Source of the DNA: Microbotryum silenes-acaulis
Taxonomy: Eukaryota; Basidiomycota; Microbotryomycetes; Microbotryales; Microbotryaceae
Assembly (NCBI GenBank): GCA_003665825.1
Contig: QPFY01000009.1
Coordinates: 496,001-560,000 of the forward strand
DNA: 64,000 bases
Reading direction: 5' to 3'
Shown: piece by piece, positions 11,131-22,846 of the stretch
Position numbering within the stretch: the first letter of the stretch is position 1
Layout: every line of letters begins with the position of its first letter
The notes under the pieces: model-generated
What the model saw: the letters and a program-made list of their open reading frames with translations, nothing else
The model's database searches: none
Told to the model about the DNA's origin: nothing
Translations under genes and position numbers: made by a program

Positions 11131-12654
11131 TCATTCCCTCTTCGCCGCTCTCTTCTTCTCCGCCGCCGCCGCCGACCCCGAAGACAATTTGCCATTGATC
11201 TCGATCCTCTCATGCCTTGCGCTCGGCTCGGCCTTGACGAACCTCTTCTTGAGCGCGAGGACCATAGCTCGGAACCAGAAGAAGTTGAGGCTGTTCATGA
11301 GAAGGTTGAGGCCGCAGTAGACTAATCACATCGGAGGGTAGTAGGAGAAGTTAAATTAATGGGGGTGATGTAGTGGATCGTGATGTGGGTGGGGTTGGGG
11401 AAGGACTTACGATAACGAACGTTCCCTGCTCGAGGATCGGCTTTGGGTCCGAAGAAGAGCATCCAGAGTTGGTACGAGTTGTAGGTCCCCCAAATCAAGC
11501 GGGCTCCGACGTATGCGCCACTGGGAAGTAGAGGGAAGAAAAATTGGAGTCAGTCGCTTGTCAGGAAGGGTGAAAAGTTTGCAGGCGCGCGGGTTCTTAC
11601 ACAAGGAAAATGCCGTTGACGAGTTGGAGCGTCGAGCCGGTCAGACCGAATTTGTCGAGGTACCAATGGGCATTGAGGAAGCTGAGAATCGGGGAAGAAC
11701 GGAATGATTAAGTACGAAGATCATTGGTGGGGGTGATGACCCGAAGTGGATTCGTCTTTTCTCACATGGTCGAGAGTTCCCAGATCAAGAAATTGGGACC
11801 GCAGAAGAGTAAGAAGGGTTTCAGGGTGAAGAGGAATGCGAGCATGCACCCGAAACCGTGCAGGAAGAAGCCTGCGCGAGAGAGGAGCAATGGAGATGTG
11901 AGCAGGTAGACTGTAGTAGGAACGAGTCATTTGGGTCCGAGATCAATTTACCGAGCCCTTGAGTGCTGATGTGCTGGGCTGAAACGATCGCGTCCTAGTC
12001 CGAGTAGACTTGAAGAACATCAGCACGGTGTCTCCAATATGTAATGCCTAAGAGATAGCTCACCCAGATAAAGTATCCGGTCGCGAACGCGTTGAGCCTC
12101 GCCTCGGCAATTCCGAAGCCGTAGGCGCGGTCGAGCACGATCGCAGCCGAAGGGTGGCGGATCAGGTCGAACGCAAAGGGGGTGGCGATGAGAGCAAACA
12201 CCCATCCGACCTGTGAATGCATTCGGCGCCAGTATGTCAGCGTTCGCGAAGGTAGAAGTCGGGGTGTGTTTGGCGGTCACGGAGCCGGATCCGAATGCGC
12301 GAGAGCCAGAAGCCAGAGACGTGACCGAATGCATCACGCGTAAAAGGTTATATATTCGAATACTGAATGAGAACAGCAATACGATACAGTATCAAGACGA
12401 GCCAGCTTGACACTCACAACATGGAGATCCCAATCATCCTGCTTCCTCTTGATCTTGGGATAAGTGTTGGGGAACAGGTGTGGGCCGAGCACGTGAGAAA
12501 TGCGCTGCAGCAAGAAGGACGCCGCGCACGACAAGATGCTGAGGTGGACCAGCCCGGCCCATTTGGGCACGCCGAGCGCGTTGGCCACGGGTTGGAACGC
12601 CTTCTCGAGCCCTGCGGGGCCTTGCAGCGAGGCCGCCTCGAGCAGCCGCGACAT
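11131..12654 (-). CDS. TLC-domain multipass membrane protein, copy 2
   Basis: Second TLC/TMEM56-like gene, on the minus strand. Preferred start ATG 12652-12654 (MSRLLEAASLQGPAGLEKAF); the frame is open further upstream, so a longer form is possible. Exons carry WAGLVHLSILSCAASFLLQR, FPNTYPKIKRKQDDWDLHV, then VGWVFALIATPFAFDLIRHP and GYFIWV. A small exon reads DAIVSAQHISTQGLG, the next FFLHGFGCMLAFLF and CGPNFLIWELST, and later exons HWYLDKFGLTGSTLQLVNG and GARLIWGTYNSYQLWMLFF. The last is NLLMNSLNFFWFRAMVLALK with a basic tail, stop at 11131-11133. It aligns over its length with the gene at 5041-6415, including intron placement around WELST. The function is likely membrane-lipid related, as for copy 1. 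Confidence 0.82.
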
Positions 12655-13357
12655 GTTGAGCGCTAATCCTTCGAGTGTGATGGGTGGGGGGTGGGAAGGA
12701 AGCAAGGTCACAACGAGCAAACCGGCGAGAGCGCTCGCCGCTCGGCATTCGGGCCGCCCAGAAACCAGGCTAAAGATGAGCGAGGCGATCGAATGACTCT
12801 GGCCGTGCACAGCGAGTATCGGCATGGAAAGTGGAGGCAACATAACAAAGTTTGGCGCCTTGTACGACATGCTGCGACCAGCCTTTTTTTTTTGACAGAC
12901 TATGAAAGGTACTAAAAAATGAGGTGGGACCTGCCATGGCGGTAGGCATTTTCGCTTCATTTCCCCCAGCTCCGCTGCAGAAATCGAGCGCGTCATCACG
13001 CTGCCAGCCAGCATGCAGCATGCAGCGCGGCTGTCCCACTTTGGGCTGGCTCACACTTTTGCCTCTGCACGATCGCACTAGCTGCACTTATCGACCTGCT
13101 TTCGACTAAGCTCACCTCAGTTGTAGTCTTCAGTTTGATTCGACCTCGCATTCCATCTGATTCGACAGCGACCTACTCCCCCCGCCGTTGCTCACCACTC
13201 GGTCGCACCGTACGCCCGATCCGGCCACTCACTACCACCCGCCCCACCCCGACCACCCCAGCCCCTTTCCGTCTCGGCCCGCAGCCCTCCCAGTGTCCGC
13301 CACCTCGCATACAACCAGCCGCACCTCAGTCCCAAACTCGATTGATAACCAAGCAGG
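12655..13357. other. Divergent intergenic region with T10 tract
   Basis: About 700 bp between the TLC copy 2 start (minus) and the PB1-like gene start (plus). It contains a T10 run at 12884-12893 and CT/CCA-rich leader DNA before 13358. No further gene is supported. Confidence 0.45.
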
Positions 13358-14822
13358 ATGACCAACGCTACTTCGCCGATCCTGTCCTGCCACCCGGGCA
13401 GCCTCAATGCGTTCGCGCTCAAGCTCAAAACGGGCGACTCGGTGCAGTCGATCCGAGCCAGGGCCGCACGCAAGTTGGCCCTCCACGGCGATGGGTCCGA
13501 CATTGGGCTGCAGTACCTGTGGTGTGATGTGTACTACACCCTCGAAGATGGTCAGTTGGGAGTGGTCGTGGTTGGATCGGATGGCTCGACGATCGTCTCG
13601 GCCTTGTCGTGAACGCCGCGTACCATGAGGATGTGAGGAACTGACCCATGCTCCATCACCTTCCTACAGAGGATGACTGGGAAGTCTTCACCGACCGTCA
13701 CGCCAACTCGGCCGAGGTGACCGTGCTCTTGACCGGACCCTCGATCCCAACCTCGACACCTTCGATCGCGTCCATGTCGTCGCTCCCCCCATCGACCTCG
13801 GGCTCGCAACCCAACGATGGTTCTTCCATCTACTCGGGTCACTCCTACGGCCGCGGTGTTGTCCGTGACGTCCGTGAGGGAACGAGCATGCATCTCCTCA
13901 GCTCGAGTGCGAGTTCCAAAGCCCCGAGCGTGGCCCGATCGGCAACGCATAATGGCCAGGATGACGGCGACCAGGACACGATCGGCGGCAAGAGCAAGCG
14001 CACGGCCAAGAGCATCGCTCCGAGTGTGCCCGAGCACAAGGTCAAATTTGAAGAGTTCCACAATCAGGTCAGTCGTCGGGCTGGGATCTAGGCGCTTTGA
14101 AAGGCTGCATCGAGCCCTGAGCCTCGAGATGCCAGCGAGAAGAGATTGCTTAATACCATTCTTGACTGCAAACAGCTAGGCGTCCGCACCTTTATTGGAT
14201 CCATTGGTCCCGTCGAGAACGTCCGCATGATGGTCAGCTGCTTCGTCCCCTCAAGCTCCGGTCTGTGCAGCTCCATGAGACTGACTCGTCGCCCAATCCT
14301 CCGGATTCCAACAGATGAAAGCCGGCCATCGAGCATGCTACATGTCACGTGCCTTTGCTCAACAGCACGCCTTTATCCCGAAAGACGCTGCACCGGGCTT
14401 CTACGGCTTTTCTGGGATCACGAACCTCGGTAGCTGGCCCATCAAGGTGTGTAAGAGCAGGGGTTGTCGCTGGCCATGCGCAAATCAGAAGCTGACATTC
14501 CCGAGCTGATATCACGTTCCCAAAATCCAGGTCGGCAAGAAGACGGTGGAGCAACAAGTAATGCTTGTTGAAAACTCGTACTTCCCTGTCATTCTCGGCA
14601 GGTGAGTTATCAACGAACAACCTCGTGTGGCTGCAACTCTTGAGGGGACTGACGAGTTCGGCTTCTCGCTTTCTTTTGCGCAGGTCGTTCATGGAACGAC
14701 GAGGCGTGCGCACCGATCCGTTAGATCAAACCTCGGTCGTCTTCATGGACACAGGAGAGGTGATCCCGACCGACCTGGTGATTGTCAAGGACGCCGCCGG
14801 TCACGTCATCCCGATCTCATAG
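13358..14822 (+). CDS. Conserved unknown with PB1-like N-terminus and retropepsin-like C-terminus
   Basis: ATG at 13358 (MTNATSPILSCHPGSLNAFA). The first about 95 residues read like a PB1/ubiquitin-like fold: KLKTGDSVQSIRARAARKL, then YLWCDVYYTLED spliced to EDDWEVFTDRHANSAEVTVL, the acidic D-D-W position typical of PB1 acidic loops. A Ser/Thr-rich linker (about 120 residues) follows. The C-terminal domain is split by introns: VRTFIGSIGPVENVRMM, HRACYMSRAFAQQHAFIP, GFYGFSGITNLGSWPIK, VGKKTVEQQVMLVENSYFPV, ILGRSFMERRGV, VVFMDTGEVIPTDLVIV, stop TAG 14820-14822. The V-I-L-G-R-S-F-M stretch resembles the I-L-G-x-D-F-L element of retropepsin-like proteins, but no catalytic D-T/S-G is seen where expected. 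About five introns. Function unknown; the domain readings are inference. Confidence 0.68.
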
Positions 14823-16641
14823 AGACCCCTCGCCTTCTGCATTGCGATCGTTTTGTTGCCTTCTCGACACATGATCACCCTTCTAACTATTGTGTACATG
14901 CTACTGCTGCTACTTCTGCATGCTGTATGCTGCTACCGCCTTTTCTGCTTTCGACTCGTATGGACCTTTCGACTATTGCTCTTTCAAACGGCTGTGGTGT
15001 CTGAAGTTGCGTTAGATCATCGCTCGTCGTCTCTCTTCGTCTGTGCGGGGTAGTCTCACAAGTGCTTTGTAATAAGACGGACTGGACATACCCTATCGTC
15101 TCTCACGGGCTCGAGAGTGAACTCCGATACAAGTCAGATCGATCACGTGATGTCACTCCATAAGATGTCCTTCGTCGTGCGCCTCCTAGTCTCGATGTAG
15201 ATTCACGTCATTTCTTGTGTGTGAGATCGTGAGATCCGAATCGCTACTTCGTGGAACGGGAATACCACCAGTATGCACGATGGTGAGCACAAGCGTCGGC
15301 TTGATGCGTTGTAGCTAGTAAAACAAGGCAATCTCAAACACTCACCGGCGAGTTGGTACTACATAGCAAGAACCGCCCGGTTCATTGCAATTCAAGGTGA
15401 GCGCCACTTTTTGCATGCCGTGACGATGCCTGCCCGGACTCCTTGCGCGATTCTTCGTCGAGTAGCGCGACACCTGGCCATGCCGTGTTACCAAGTTGCG
15501 CTCCAGCCACGGTTGTGCACGAGGTCTTTTCCTCGAGCCTACCGTAAATGAGGCTTATACTGAGAAAAGTGACTGATACACATCTTCAAGCGTCGAATCC
15601 CTCGCGCGACAGGAGACGCGCCAGCCGAGACGTTTCCCTCCTAACCGCAGGGCAATCCACATTTCCATGGACCAACGCTCGGACTAAGTCTCTTTGAGAT
15701 ACGGGTACACGAATTCGAATTCCCACCGATTGCCATGATCAGCTTGCCCGAGAACCTATGCTCAATCCCGATTCGAAGATCGAGTAAGTCAGCACCCATC
15801 GTCGTCGTGACATAATTGAGGCCGCTCGAACTGCGGCGCATACTTCCCTCGATCGATCGCAAGACCTTCGTCCGGTGCCCGGGCTGCGAGACCGATCTGT
15901 CGGACTCGCCACAGCATCCTTCTTTTGACGGGGTGGAGTCATAGCCAAGAGCATAGCGGGTACCCGATTGGAATGGACTGGAACTACTACTTGCCACGTA
16001 CAATCGACGAAACGACGGGGTTGGCTGTGCCGCCGACTGAGCCACTTATTCGTCGATCTGCAACGATCTGCAACGGATCAACCTGATACATCGTCCCAAA
16101 CCCCAGGAAGGACCTGCAAAGAGCACTCTTCTTACAAATCGCGGAAACGGCAGTGGAGCAGAAGGAGGAAGGAGGAAAAAATACTTCCAAGGAACCTTTA
16201 CTGCTCTGCGGTCGCCCCGACTCAAAGGATCTAGCCAAATCTGTGAAAATGTCTCGAGATCGAGGGTGTTCGGTGCCGTCGACGTTGGGGCGTGAGACCG
16301 GCTCCTGATCCCACCTCTGAATCTATTTACAGTGTAGACTAGCTTTGACTACAACAATGAGTGGACAAAAATTGATCGCTTGCGGACAAAAGGAGATGCT
16401 GCTGCGGAGGGTAGGTAGCAACCAAGATAAGCGCGAGGAAGCAGGTGGGGCACCCATGTCCAGCAGAGGGCTAGGGGTGAAACATCGCAGCCGTGACACG
16501 ACCCGAGGGTTAGGAACGGTACATCGATCATCTAGTCAGTGCAATCATCTTGCGTGCCGCTATCCGTCTCTTGCGACTCGCTCGCGGTACCAGTAGGGAG
16601 GAGAGCCGCAGACCCCAGGCTGTTCAGGTACACGTTACACG
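14823..16641. other. Intergenic stretch, about 1.8 kb, no gene recognised
   Basis: Lies between the stop of the PB1-like gene and the stop of the next minus-strand gene. Open frames here (for example minus strand 15641-16045) have no recognisable motif, no neat splice structure and mixed composition. I looked for tRNA-like B-box sequence and found none with a matching acceptor stem. It may hold long 3' UTRs or an unannotated noncoding RNA. Confidence 0.4.
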
Positions 16642-17388
16642 TTAGCGTTGAGGACGTACAGCGGGTTTAGTCAGATATTTCCTCATGGGCGACGGGTAAG
16701 CATCCAGAGACCTACTCTTGAGATGGTCCAGCTCGCCCTCGAGGAATGCAGAGGGTCCAGGCGTTGGTTCAAAGCCTTCGAAGTAGACCACACGATCCCT
16801 TCGAAACGACGGGAGCGCTCCGAGACGATGGATGAGATTGTCGGATCGTTGAAGAGGAGGGTCGAACTCGGGGTGCTTCGCGTTATATTCGGCGATGAAT
16901 CTGTCGCGTAGGGCGTTGATGACTTGTGCGATCGCAAGTGAATGGGTGTAAGTCCGCCGCGTCCGAGCGTATTGCAGCTGTGGAGGTCGCGGGGACACAC
17001 AGAAGTACTTACGGTAACCAGAGTACTTGATGACCCTCCAGTAATCGTTGCAGAGGCCACGATCCCCGTGATAGAACTTTTGCGATTCTATCCAGACCGC
17101 CCATACCTCTCGAGAGAAGAGGTTCCAGCCTGACCGTTGCTCAAGGCGGGTCGCAATCTGCATGCAGTAGAGTCTGAGTGCCTCGCTGTAGGCCTTGAGC
17201 TCTCGCCACGTCTTTTCGGAGACGGCCTGCCAAATAACCTCAGCTTCCATGTAAAAGCGGGCTTCCGGCCGGCGAACAGCCACCTCGAAGAAGCGAAACA
17301 TCATCTCGGGAAGGAAGTACTCTCTTCGGTCGATCAGTACTCGCAGTGGGATTCCCTGTAACGGGGGTGGAGCTTCCGTTTCGGACAT
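16642..17388 (-). CDS. Unknown protein, about 250 residues
   Basis: Preferred start ATG 17386-17388 (MSETEAPPPLQGIPLRVLID), with an open frame to the stop at 16642. Visible content: REYFLPEMMFRFFEVAV, a Trp/Tyr-rich stretch (EVWAVWIESQKFYH, then LCNDYWRVIKYSGYR) and a basic C-terminus (MRKYLTKPAVRPQR). A GTAAGT right after SGYR (about 17012) and an AG about 80 nt later suggest either an intron or in-frame read-through; both keep the frame open. No membrane segment and no family recognised. Start-to-start distance to the divergent gene at 17653 is 264 bp. Confidence 0.55.
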   Translation of the reverse strand: MSETEAPPPLQGIPLRVLIDRREYFLPEMMFRFFEVAVRRPEARFYMEAEVIWQAVSEKTWRELKAYSEALRLYCMQIATRLEQRSGWNLFSREVWAVWIESQKFYHGDRGLCNDYWRVIKYSGYRKYFCVSPRPPQLQYARTRRTYTHSLAIAQVINALRDRFIAEYNAKHPEFDPPLQRSDNLIHRLGALPSFRRDRVVYFEGFEPTPGPSAFLEGELDHLKSRSLDAYPSPMRKYLTKPAVRPQR

Positions 17389-17652
17389 GGTAACGCTGGT
17401 GGGAACGGTGGTTGCCCGGCCGGAGTAACGTTCTGAGGTCAAAAACCAGAGGGACGGGCCCAGTAGCAAACGCGCCGCCGGGTAGCGGCGAGAACCGGCG
17501 GCGAGTTGGCGGCGAGACTGCGGCGACGGAGCGCAAGGGCGGCACACCTGCCGAGCCAGATGAGCGCCCTCTTGCTCCAGCTACCACAAGCCCCGCATCA
17601 CCCAACACCATGCGTATGCACTTCATGTAACCTACACATCAAAACAGAGACT

Positions 17653-20195
17653 ATGGGCCACCGTCCTGTGATCGCTCTCTCGCGTGTACATCGCCTCCTT
17701 CGCCAACTCGGAGCCGCCTTGGCCAACCTCGCTTTGGATCTCGGTAATCTCCATCTCAAGCAACGAGAGCTATCCTTTCAAGCTGCCCAAGCTGCTCAGA
17801 GGAAAGCTAGTCGTGCGCTAGATAGTGAGGATCACGACGACGACGAGGAATGGGAGGGGTCAGGTCGGACGACGATGGCAAAGGCCGCGGCGAGGAAGAG
17901 GAGCAAGTCGAGTCGCGTCGTGGCTAAAGTGACGACGACGTATTCGAGACGAGGAGCGATCACCATGGGTCGAACAACGTCGCAAGCCTCGTCTACTTCT
18001 TCCGCACCGGCATCGTTCGCCGCGGGGACGAAGGCGGGTCTCAAGCGAACTCGTCGTTCAACAGGCTCGGGTGGAGGCGTTTCGATCCTCCTCGATGCGA
18101 GAAACAGGCTCAGTCGTCTCGACGGATGGGAACATGACTCTGTCAACAAGGCTCTTCATCTCATCAAAACCTACTCCAACGTACTCGAGGCAGTCGCGGA
18201 CGCCAACGATGAAGAAACAGAAGAAAACCCGACTCGGAGTCGCCGAGTACCGAGCTTGGTCGAGATAATGGCGAGGGAGATTGGGTGGAATATAGAAGCT
18301 AATGTGAGGAGTTGTAGGGAGGAGGAACAGTCGGATAGTAGTGAGGAGGAAGGCGTTGCTCTGAGACGGAAGGGTGCATTGGACGAGGGGGATGATGAGG
18401 CGACTTTAGTCGACGACTGGTACAACGCTTGTCCGGATTATTGTCGCCCGTGAGTCGATCGGAAAAGTGCACCGGCGAGTCTGTGTATCTAATTCTACAT
18501 TTTTTGACTTTCATAGATGGATCTTGATCGAACACGCCACTTCAATTATGCTCGAAGGCCTCGAGAATCCTCCTTTCACCCTGCTCGAAATCCTTTTCGA
18601 GCTCTGTTCTCGCATGGGAGCGGGCAGTGCAGTAAGTGGAGCGTTTGCTGATGAGACACCGTGGAACGTCGTCTGAGTAAAAGACTCTTCTACAGTCTCC
18701 CAGGTTCTATGATGCTCTCAATTACCAAGCTTTGCGCATGACCGATCCGACCTCTTCGGCGCATGTCCTCGCGCGACAAACCGTCTTGCACGGCCATTCG
18801 TTAACTTACTTCGAGTCGCTCCGTACCATTCTCTTCGAGTCGACCTTTGCCGATCGGCTTTTTTATTCGCCTTTCCTCTCTCTGGAGAGAGCCGCTTTAC
18901 GCCCAGGAAGCGCCAGCGACGCCGAGGCTTTGGGCGGGCTGATCAAACTTGTTTGTGGAGTCGCTAGAGAAATGATGGGCGCGATCGATCTCGCCATCTT
19001 GAATGGAGAACGAGGTGGAGAACGGCAAAAGAGCGATGTGATTGATCGAGTCGCCTTCGAAATCGGTCATGCTACGGGTTTTCTCTTCCTAGCGCAGGAC
19101 GACGAGATGGTCTCAATCACGACGAGTGAAGGCACGTTCGATGGTCAACGGTTGGCCCGGGATAAAGCGCTCGAACGAGTATTCGATGCCGTTCTGGACT
19201 TGATGCATGGCACGGGACCGAGCGTATCGAAAAGCAAGCGGACAATGCAGCGTCTAGGTCCCTTCGTAATCGCCGCATGTTCCGAGCTCGCCCTCCGCTC
19301 TCTCGACCATCACCCCTCCGCGCAAACCGGCTCGAGCGATGTGGCCCGCCTGACAGAATGCGACTCGTTGATCGCGCACCACATCCTCGGCCTCGTCGAA
19401 GAAGAAGGCCAAGACCTCGATCTGGATCAGCTTAACTCCGAGCTCCTCCCATTAGCAAAGCAGCATTCCTCCCAATCCTTCGCTGCACTTGCGACGTTAC
19501 TTCGATCCGCCGACCTTTCGACATTGGAGAAGTTGGTCGTCTACACCGCGACGAAGGCTTATGACTCCCTCGTTGATGTTCGCTCGACGCGGGGCTTGAT
19601 TATCTTGGAGAAGGACATCTTTGAAAGACGATTGGACGAACTTAATCGACCGTCGTCTACTTCTGCGGACCGACAGGGATTGACGACCCCTCCTCGGAGA
19701 CTCGCGAGAGTGCTACAGCTCTCTTCGAGTGACGAGGACTTCCAGGACTCGACACCTGGTTTGGCATGTTCGAGTTTGGGGATGAGTTCGCGGAAAAGGT
19801 TCGTGCCGATTCGGTTGGTGGGTACACCTTTGAAGGAGAAAGCTCAGGAGGGTAGACGGGCTGTTGATTCTCGGCGGTGCGAGGGCGAGCGGAAGAAAGA
19901 CCAGGTCGTACGGAAGCGGAGGAGAGTTATGGAGGAGTCGGAGGACAGTGACGACGACGATGAGGATGAACCAAACCTGCGGAAACAGTCACCAACTTCA
20001 GAACGGAGTGATGAGCTCGATCTTTTGCAAGCGAAGTCGCCTAAGACTAGACGACGGGTCGTCAAGAAACGAGCCGTCCTGTCGGTTCGAAAGTGCGGAC
20101 CCGGGAGGAGCAAACGGACGTCGACGATGAAGAGGAAGACGTATGCAGGACCTGTAGACGATGAAGATACGAGTGAGGACGAATTAGCCTTATGA
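17653..20195 (+). CDS. Acidic, NLS-rich unknown (nuclear protein, inferred)
   Basis: ATG 17653 (MGHRPVIALSRVHRLLRQLG). Exon 1 runs to 18449, exon 2 begins WILIEHATSIMLEGLENPPF, and exon 3 (from about 18698) is one long open frame to TGA 20193-20195, giving about 790 residues. The N-terminal half has a helical start, an acidic patch (EDHDDDEEWE), basic clusters (RKRSKSSRVV) and the element GWEHDSVNKALHLIKTYSNV. The middle is alpha-helical (for example RQTVLHGHSLTYFESLRTIL, VAREMMGAIDLAILNGER). The last 200 residues alternate acidic runs (ESEDSDDDDEDEP) with strong basic clusters (RKRRRVMEE, KTRRRVVKKRAV), which suggests nuclear or chromatin association. A helical-repeat core with a charged tail is seen in cohesin- and checkpoint-type proteins, but I recognise no family. 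Confidence 0.72.
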
Positions 20196-20410
20196 CCCTA
20201 CCTTAGCAAATGCATGTTGTAACTCCTACGCAGTATTGATTGACTTCTTATTGGACACCCCAGCGACGTGTTACTTCGAGTCGCAGCTGTGCTCGCCCAT
20301 GAGTTTCAAACAAGCAATGAGAAGCCATCGTACAACAAATAACGGGGCGAGGCAGGTATACAAGTATCCCCTCTTCGACAAGCTTCGAATCGCATGCGAG
20401 GAAGCTGTGT

Positions 20411-22311
20411 TCACCGCCTCAGCCGCCCAGCAAAAGTATTCGGCAATGCCTGCGCCTGCGGCGGGATCTCTCCCTTCGCCCTCTTTCTCTCAAACTCCTT
20501 CTTCTTGACCTCGAATTCTGCTTTCCTCCTCTCCTCTTCGACCCTCCTCCTCTCCTCCTCCTCCCTCCTCCTCTTCTCCGCCCTCACCTTCCACGCACTC
20601 TTTATCCTCGGCGCATGCCCGACCAACGTCTCCTCCTCAACCCCATGTTGTATACTCTTGATGATACTACTCACGACCGTCTTGTAATTTCCTTCCAACT
20701 TGTCATCCCTGAACCTCAACAACCTCCACGTCTGCCTCTCGAAATCCCAAACGACTTCGACGACCCGATCGTCGTATTGTTCGCCCGAGGCTTTCCATCG
20801 TTCCCAAGTATCGTCATCGACGGACATGGTGTCGAAGTAGAACGAACCTTCGTGACCGTGGTTCATCAAGAGCATGAAGATGGGTTTGGCCGTATAATCG
20901 GGTTCGTGGTCGTTATCACTCCGAGCGGGGAATTTGAGTTGCAGCACAAAGTCGATCGAGTTCTCACTCGGCGGTTTCCACTTGAGGCTAGGCGTATTCG
21001 AAGAAGAGGCGCCTCGTTCGAGATCAGCAATCATCACCATCATCATTATTCGTGCTCAAGTGAACCTCCACCTTTCGTCGACTACCCACATTTTGGGGTC
21101 TGTACCAGGCGTATAGACCGCTTCGGCCGAGGTGAAGATGAGGCCGTCGTTGCCGTGCAGCAACTTGGGGACGTGTTCTCGGAAGACGGCTTCTATGCCG
21201 TACGACAGTTCTTGAGGCTTCAGTCGAACTCTAATGGAACGTAGGAACGTGATTGGAAGAGGAAAAGTAGAAACTGCGTTAGTACTGGACCGTCGGAGGA
21301 AGAGGCGGCGGTCGAGGGATCAAACTCACTCGAAAGGCAAGTACTCGCACGCCTCGGGGTGAGCCATGAGCAGCTTGTCATACGGTTCCATGATGTAAGC
21401 CTTGAGTCGCTGTTGAAAGGCAAACAGAGGTGCGGATCAAATACATAGGTAAGTACCTCGACCATCGCAACGAAAGAAAGGGAAGAGTCGGGAAGATGAC
21501 GAACGCCGTATCGTTTGTGCAAAGGTTTGTGCATCAGGTTCTCCGAGTCGATGACGAGGACGTCAAACAGGAGCAGCCGGAGGACTTCCTGCAGAGTTCA
21601 AACGCCAGATGATCTCATCAGATGTTGTCTCTTGCTACCTCCGACGATGCCCCACATGACACTCGACTGACCCCTCTTGCAGGCTCGACATCAATGACGA
21701 GTTCGCCGTCGAGGACCGTGTTCGAATGATCAAAGTCCAATCCTGTTTGGTGCGGGAATCGCAACCCGGACACCTGGTAGAAGTCGTATCTTCGATCGAC
21801 CTATGAATCGAGGACGGTTCACTGTCAACCCAGTCACTGGACTCGGACCGAATGGACTCACGAGATAAGTCTGCTGTCCTTGCTCGGTTGCGACGACGAG
21901 TACGATGACCCTCACTCCATCCGATTTCTCGCACACCCAGAAGCTAATGTAGACCATAGCGAACACCGGAACGTGTGAGCTCCTGGTGCATTTCCCCGCG
22001 GTCTTCCGCCGACCTCGACTCGCGACTCACTCTTCCTCCTCGAGCATCCTCAACGACTGCAAGTCGAAACTGACGGGTTGACTACCCGGGAACCTATCTC
22101 CACCGTAACACAAACCCATGGCTAAGTGCTCAACCTTTGGGACTGCACAAAGGTCTGCACATGCATCTCCCCGCCCGAGATGAAACCAAACTGACCTCAA
22201 CGCGTTCAACCCGCACAGCGTCGACAAATGCTCTTGCACTTGCAGCAGCAACTCCGGGTCCTGCACCAATTCACCGGGTACCCGATCGGGCACGGGCGCG
22301 CGGTGCTCCAT
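20411..22311 (-). CDS. CEG1: mRNA guanylyltransferase (capping enzyme alpha subunit)
   Basis: Transfers GMP from GTP to the 5'-diphosphate end of nascent mRNA in the nucleus. Start ATG 22309-22311 (MEHRAPVPDRVPGELV). After an intron comes FPGSQPVSFDLQSL, then the nucleotidyltransferase motif I CEKSDGVRV (K is the GMP-linked lysine). Motif III is LDGELVIDVE (about 21700-21680) and motif IV HGNDGLIFTSAEAVYTPGTD (about 21160-21110). Motif V region LKWKPPSENSIDFVL and the OB-fold element WRLLRFRDDKLEGNYKTVV follow. The C-terminus is a highly charged helix (KRRREEEERRRVEEERRK) ending at the stop 20411-20413. At least seven introns. It is a fungal-type stand-alone guanylyltransferase: no RNA triphosphatase domain is fused at the N-terminus, so a Cet1-type partner is expected elsewhere. 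Confidence 0.95.
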
Positions 22312-22846
22312 CTTCGTTTCTTCGTCACCAACCGGCGGACCTTCGTCGTGGTGGGATGTCGGTGTCGGCAATGATCAACGAGGGAGTGTGCACGCACAGC
22401 AGCAGCGGAGCAAGCGCGAGTTTTCTCAGCTGAGTGAATGCATCACACCGCGCGCTCGGGCGCGCTCGGACCCAGTCTTTCCAAGTCGCATCTTTTCCAT
22501 AAACTCTTCAGGATGTACGGGGAAATGAGGCCTTCTCTTTCATTACATACAACTGTGCTGCTGCTACCCATGACTGGAGAACGACCACGTTCGACGAGTC
22601 GTAGGGCACGCCCGGAAAAAGGGACAAAGTGAGGCAAAAAGGTGCGGGGTGGTGGGGAAAGATCAAGACGACGACGAAGAAAAGGGTGCCGTCTCCAGTC
22701 CGTTCGAGAAGAGGTGTAGATTACTGCATGCAAAAGCGGGGAAACGCTTGGGAGGCTGAACGGGGGTTTTGGGGGGGAAGAGGAGAACATGGAACAGAGA
22801 AAGGAGTCGAGCGACAACGCGAGTGATCACATCGCGGAGGTCGAAT
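22312..22846. other. Intergenic region, SKP1 3' end to CEG1 start
   Basis: About 535 bp between two minus-strand genes. Expected to hold the SKP1 3' UTR and the CEG1 promoter. No further gene is supported. Confidence 0.45.

Noticed and set aside
15590..15610. GTCGAATCC-like sequence as a tRNA B box
   Set aside because: No matching A box, anticodon arm or acceptor stem could be built around it.
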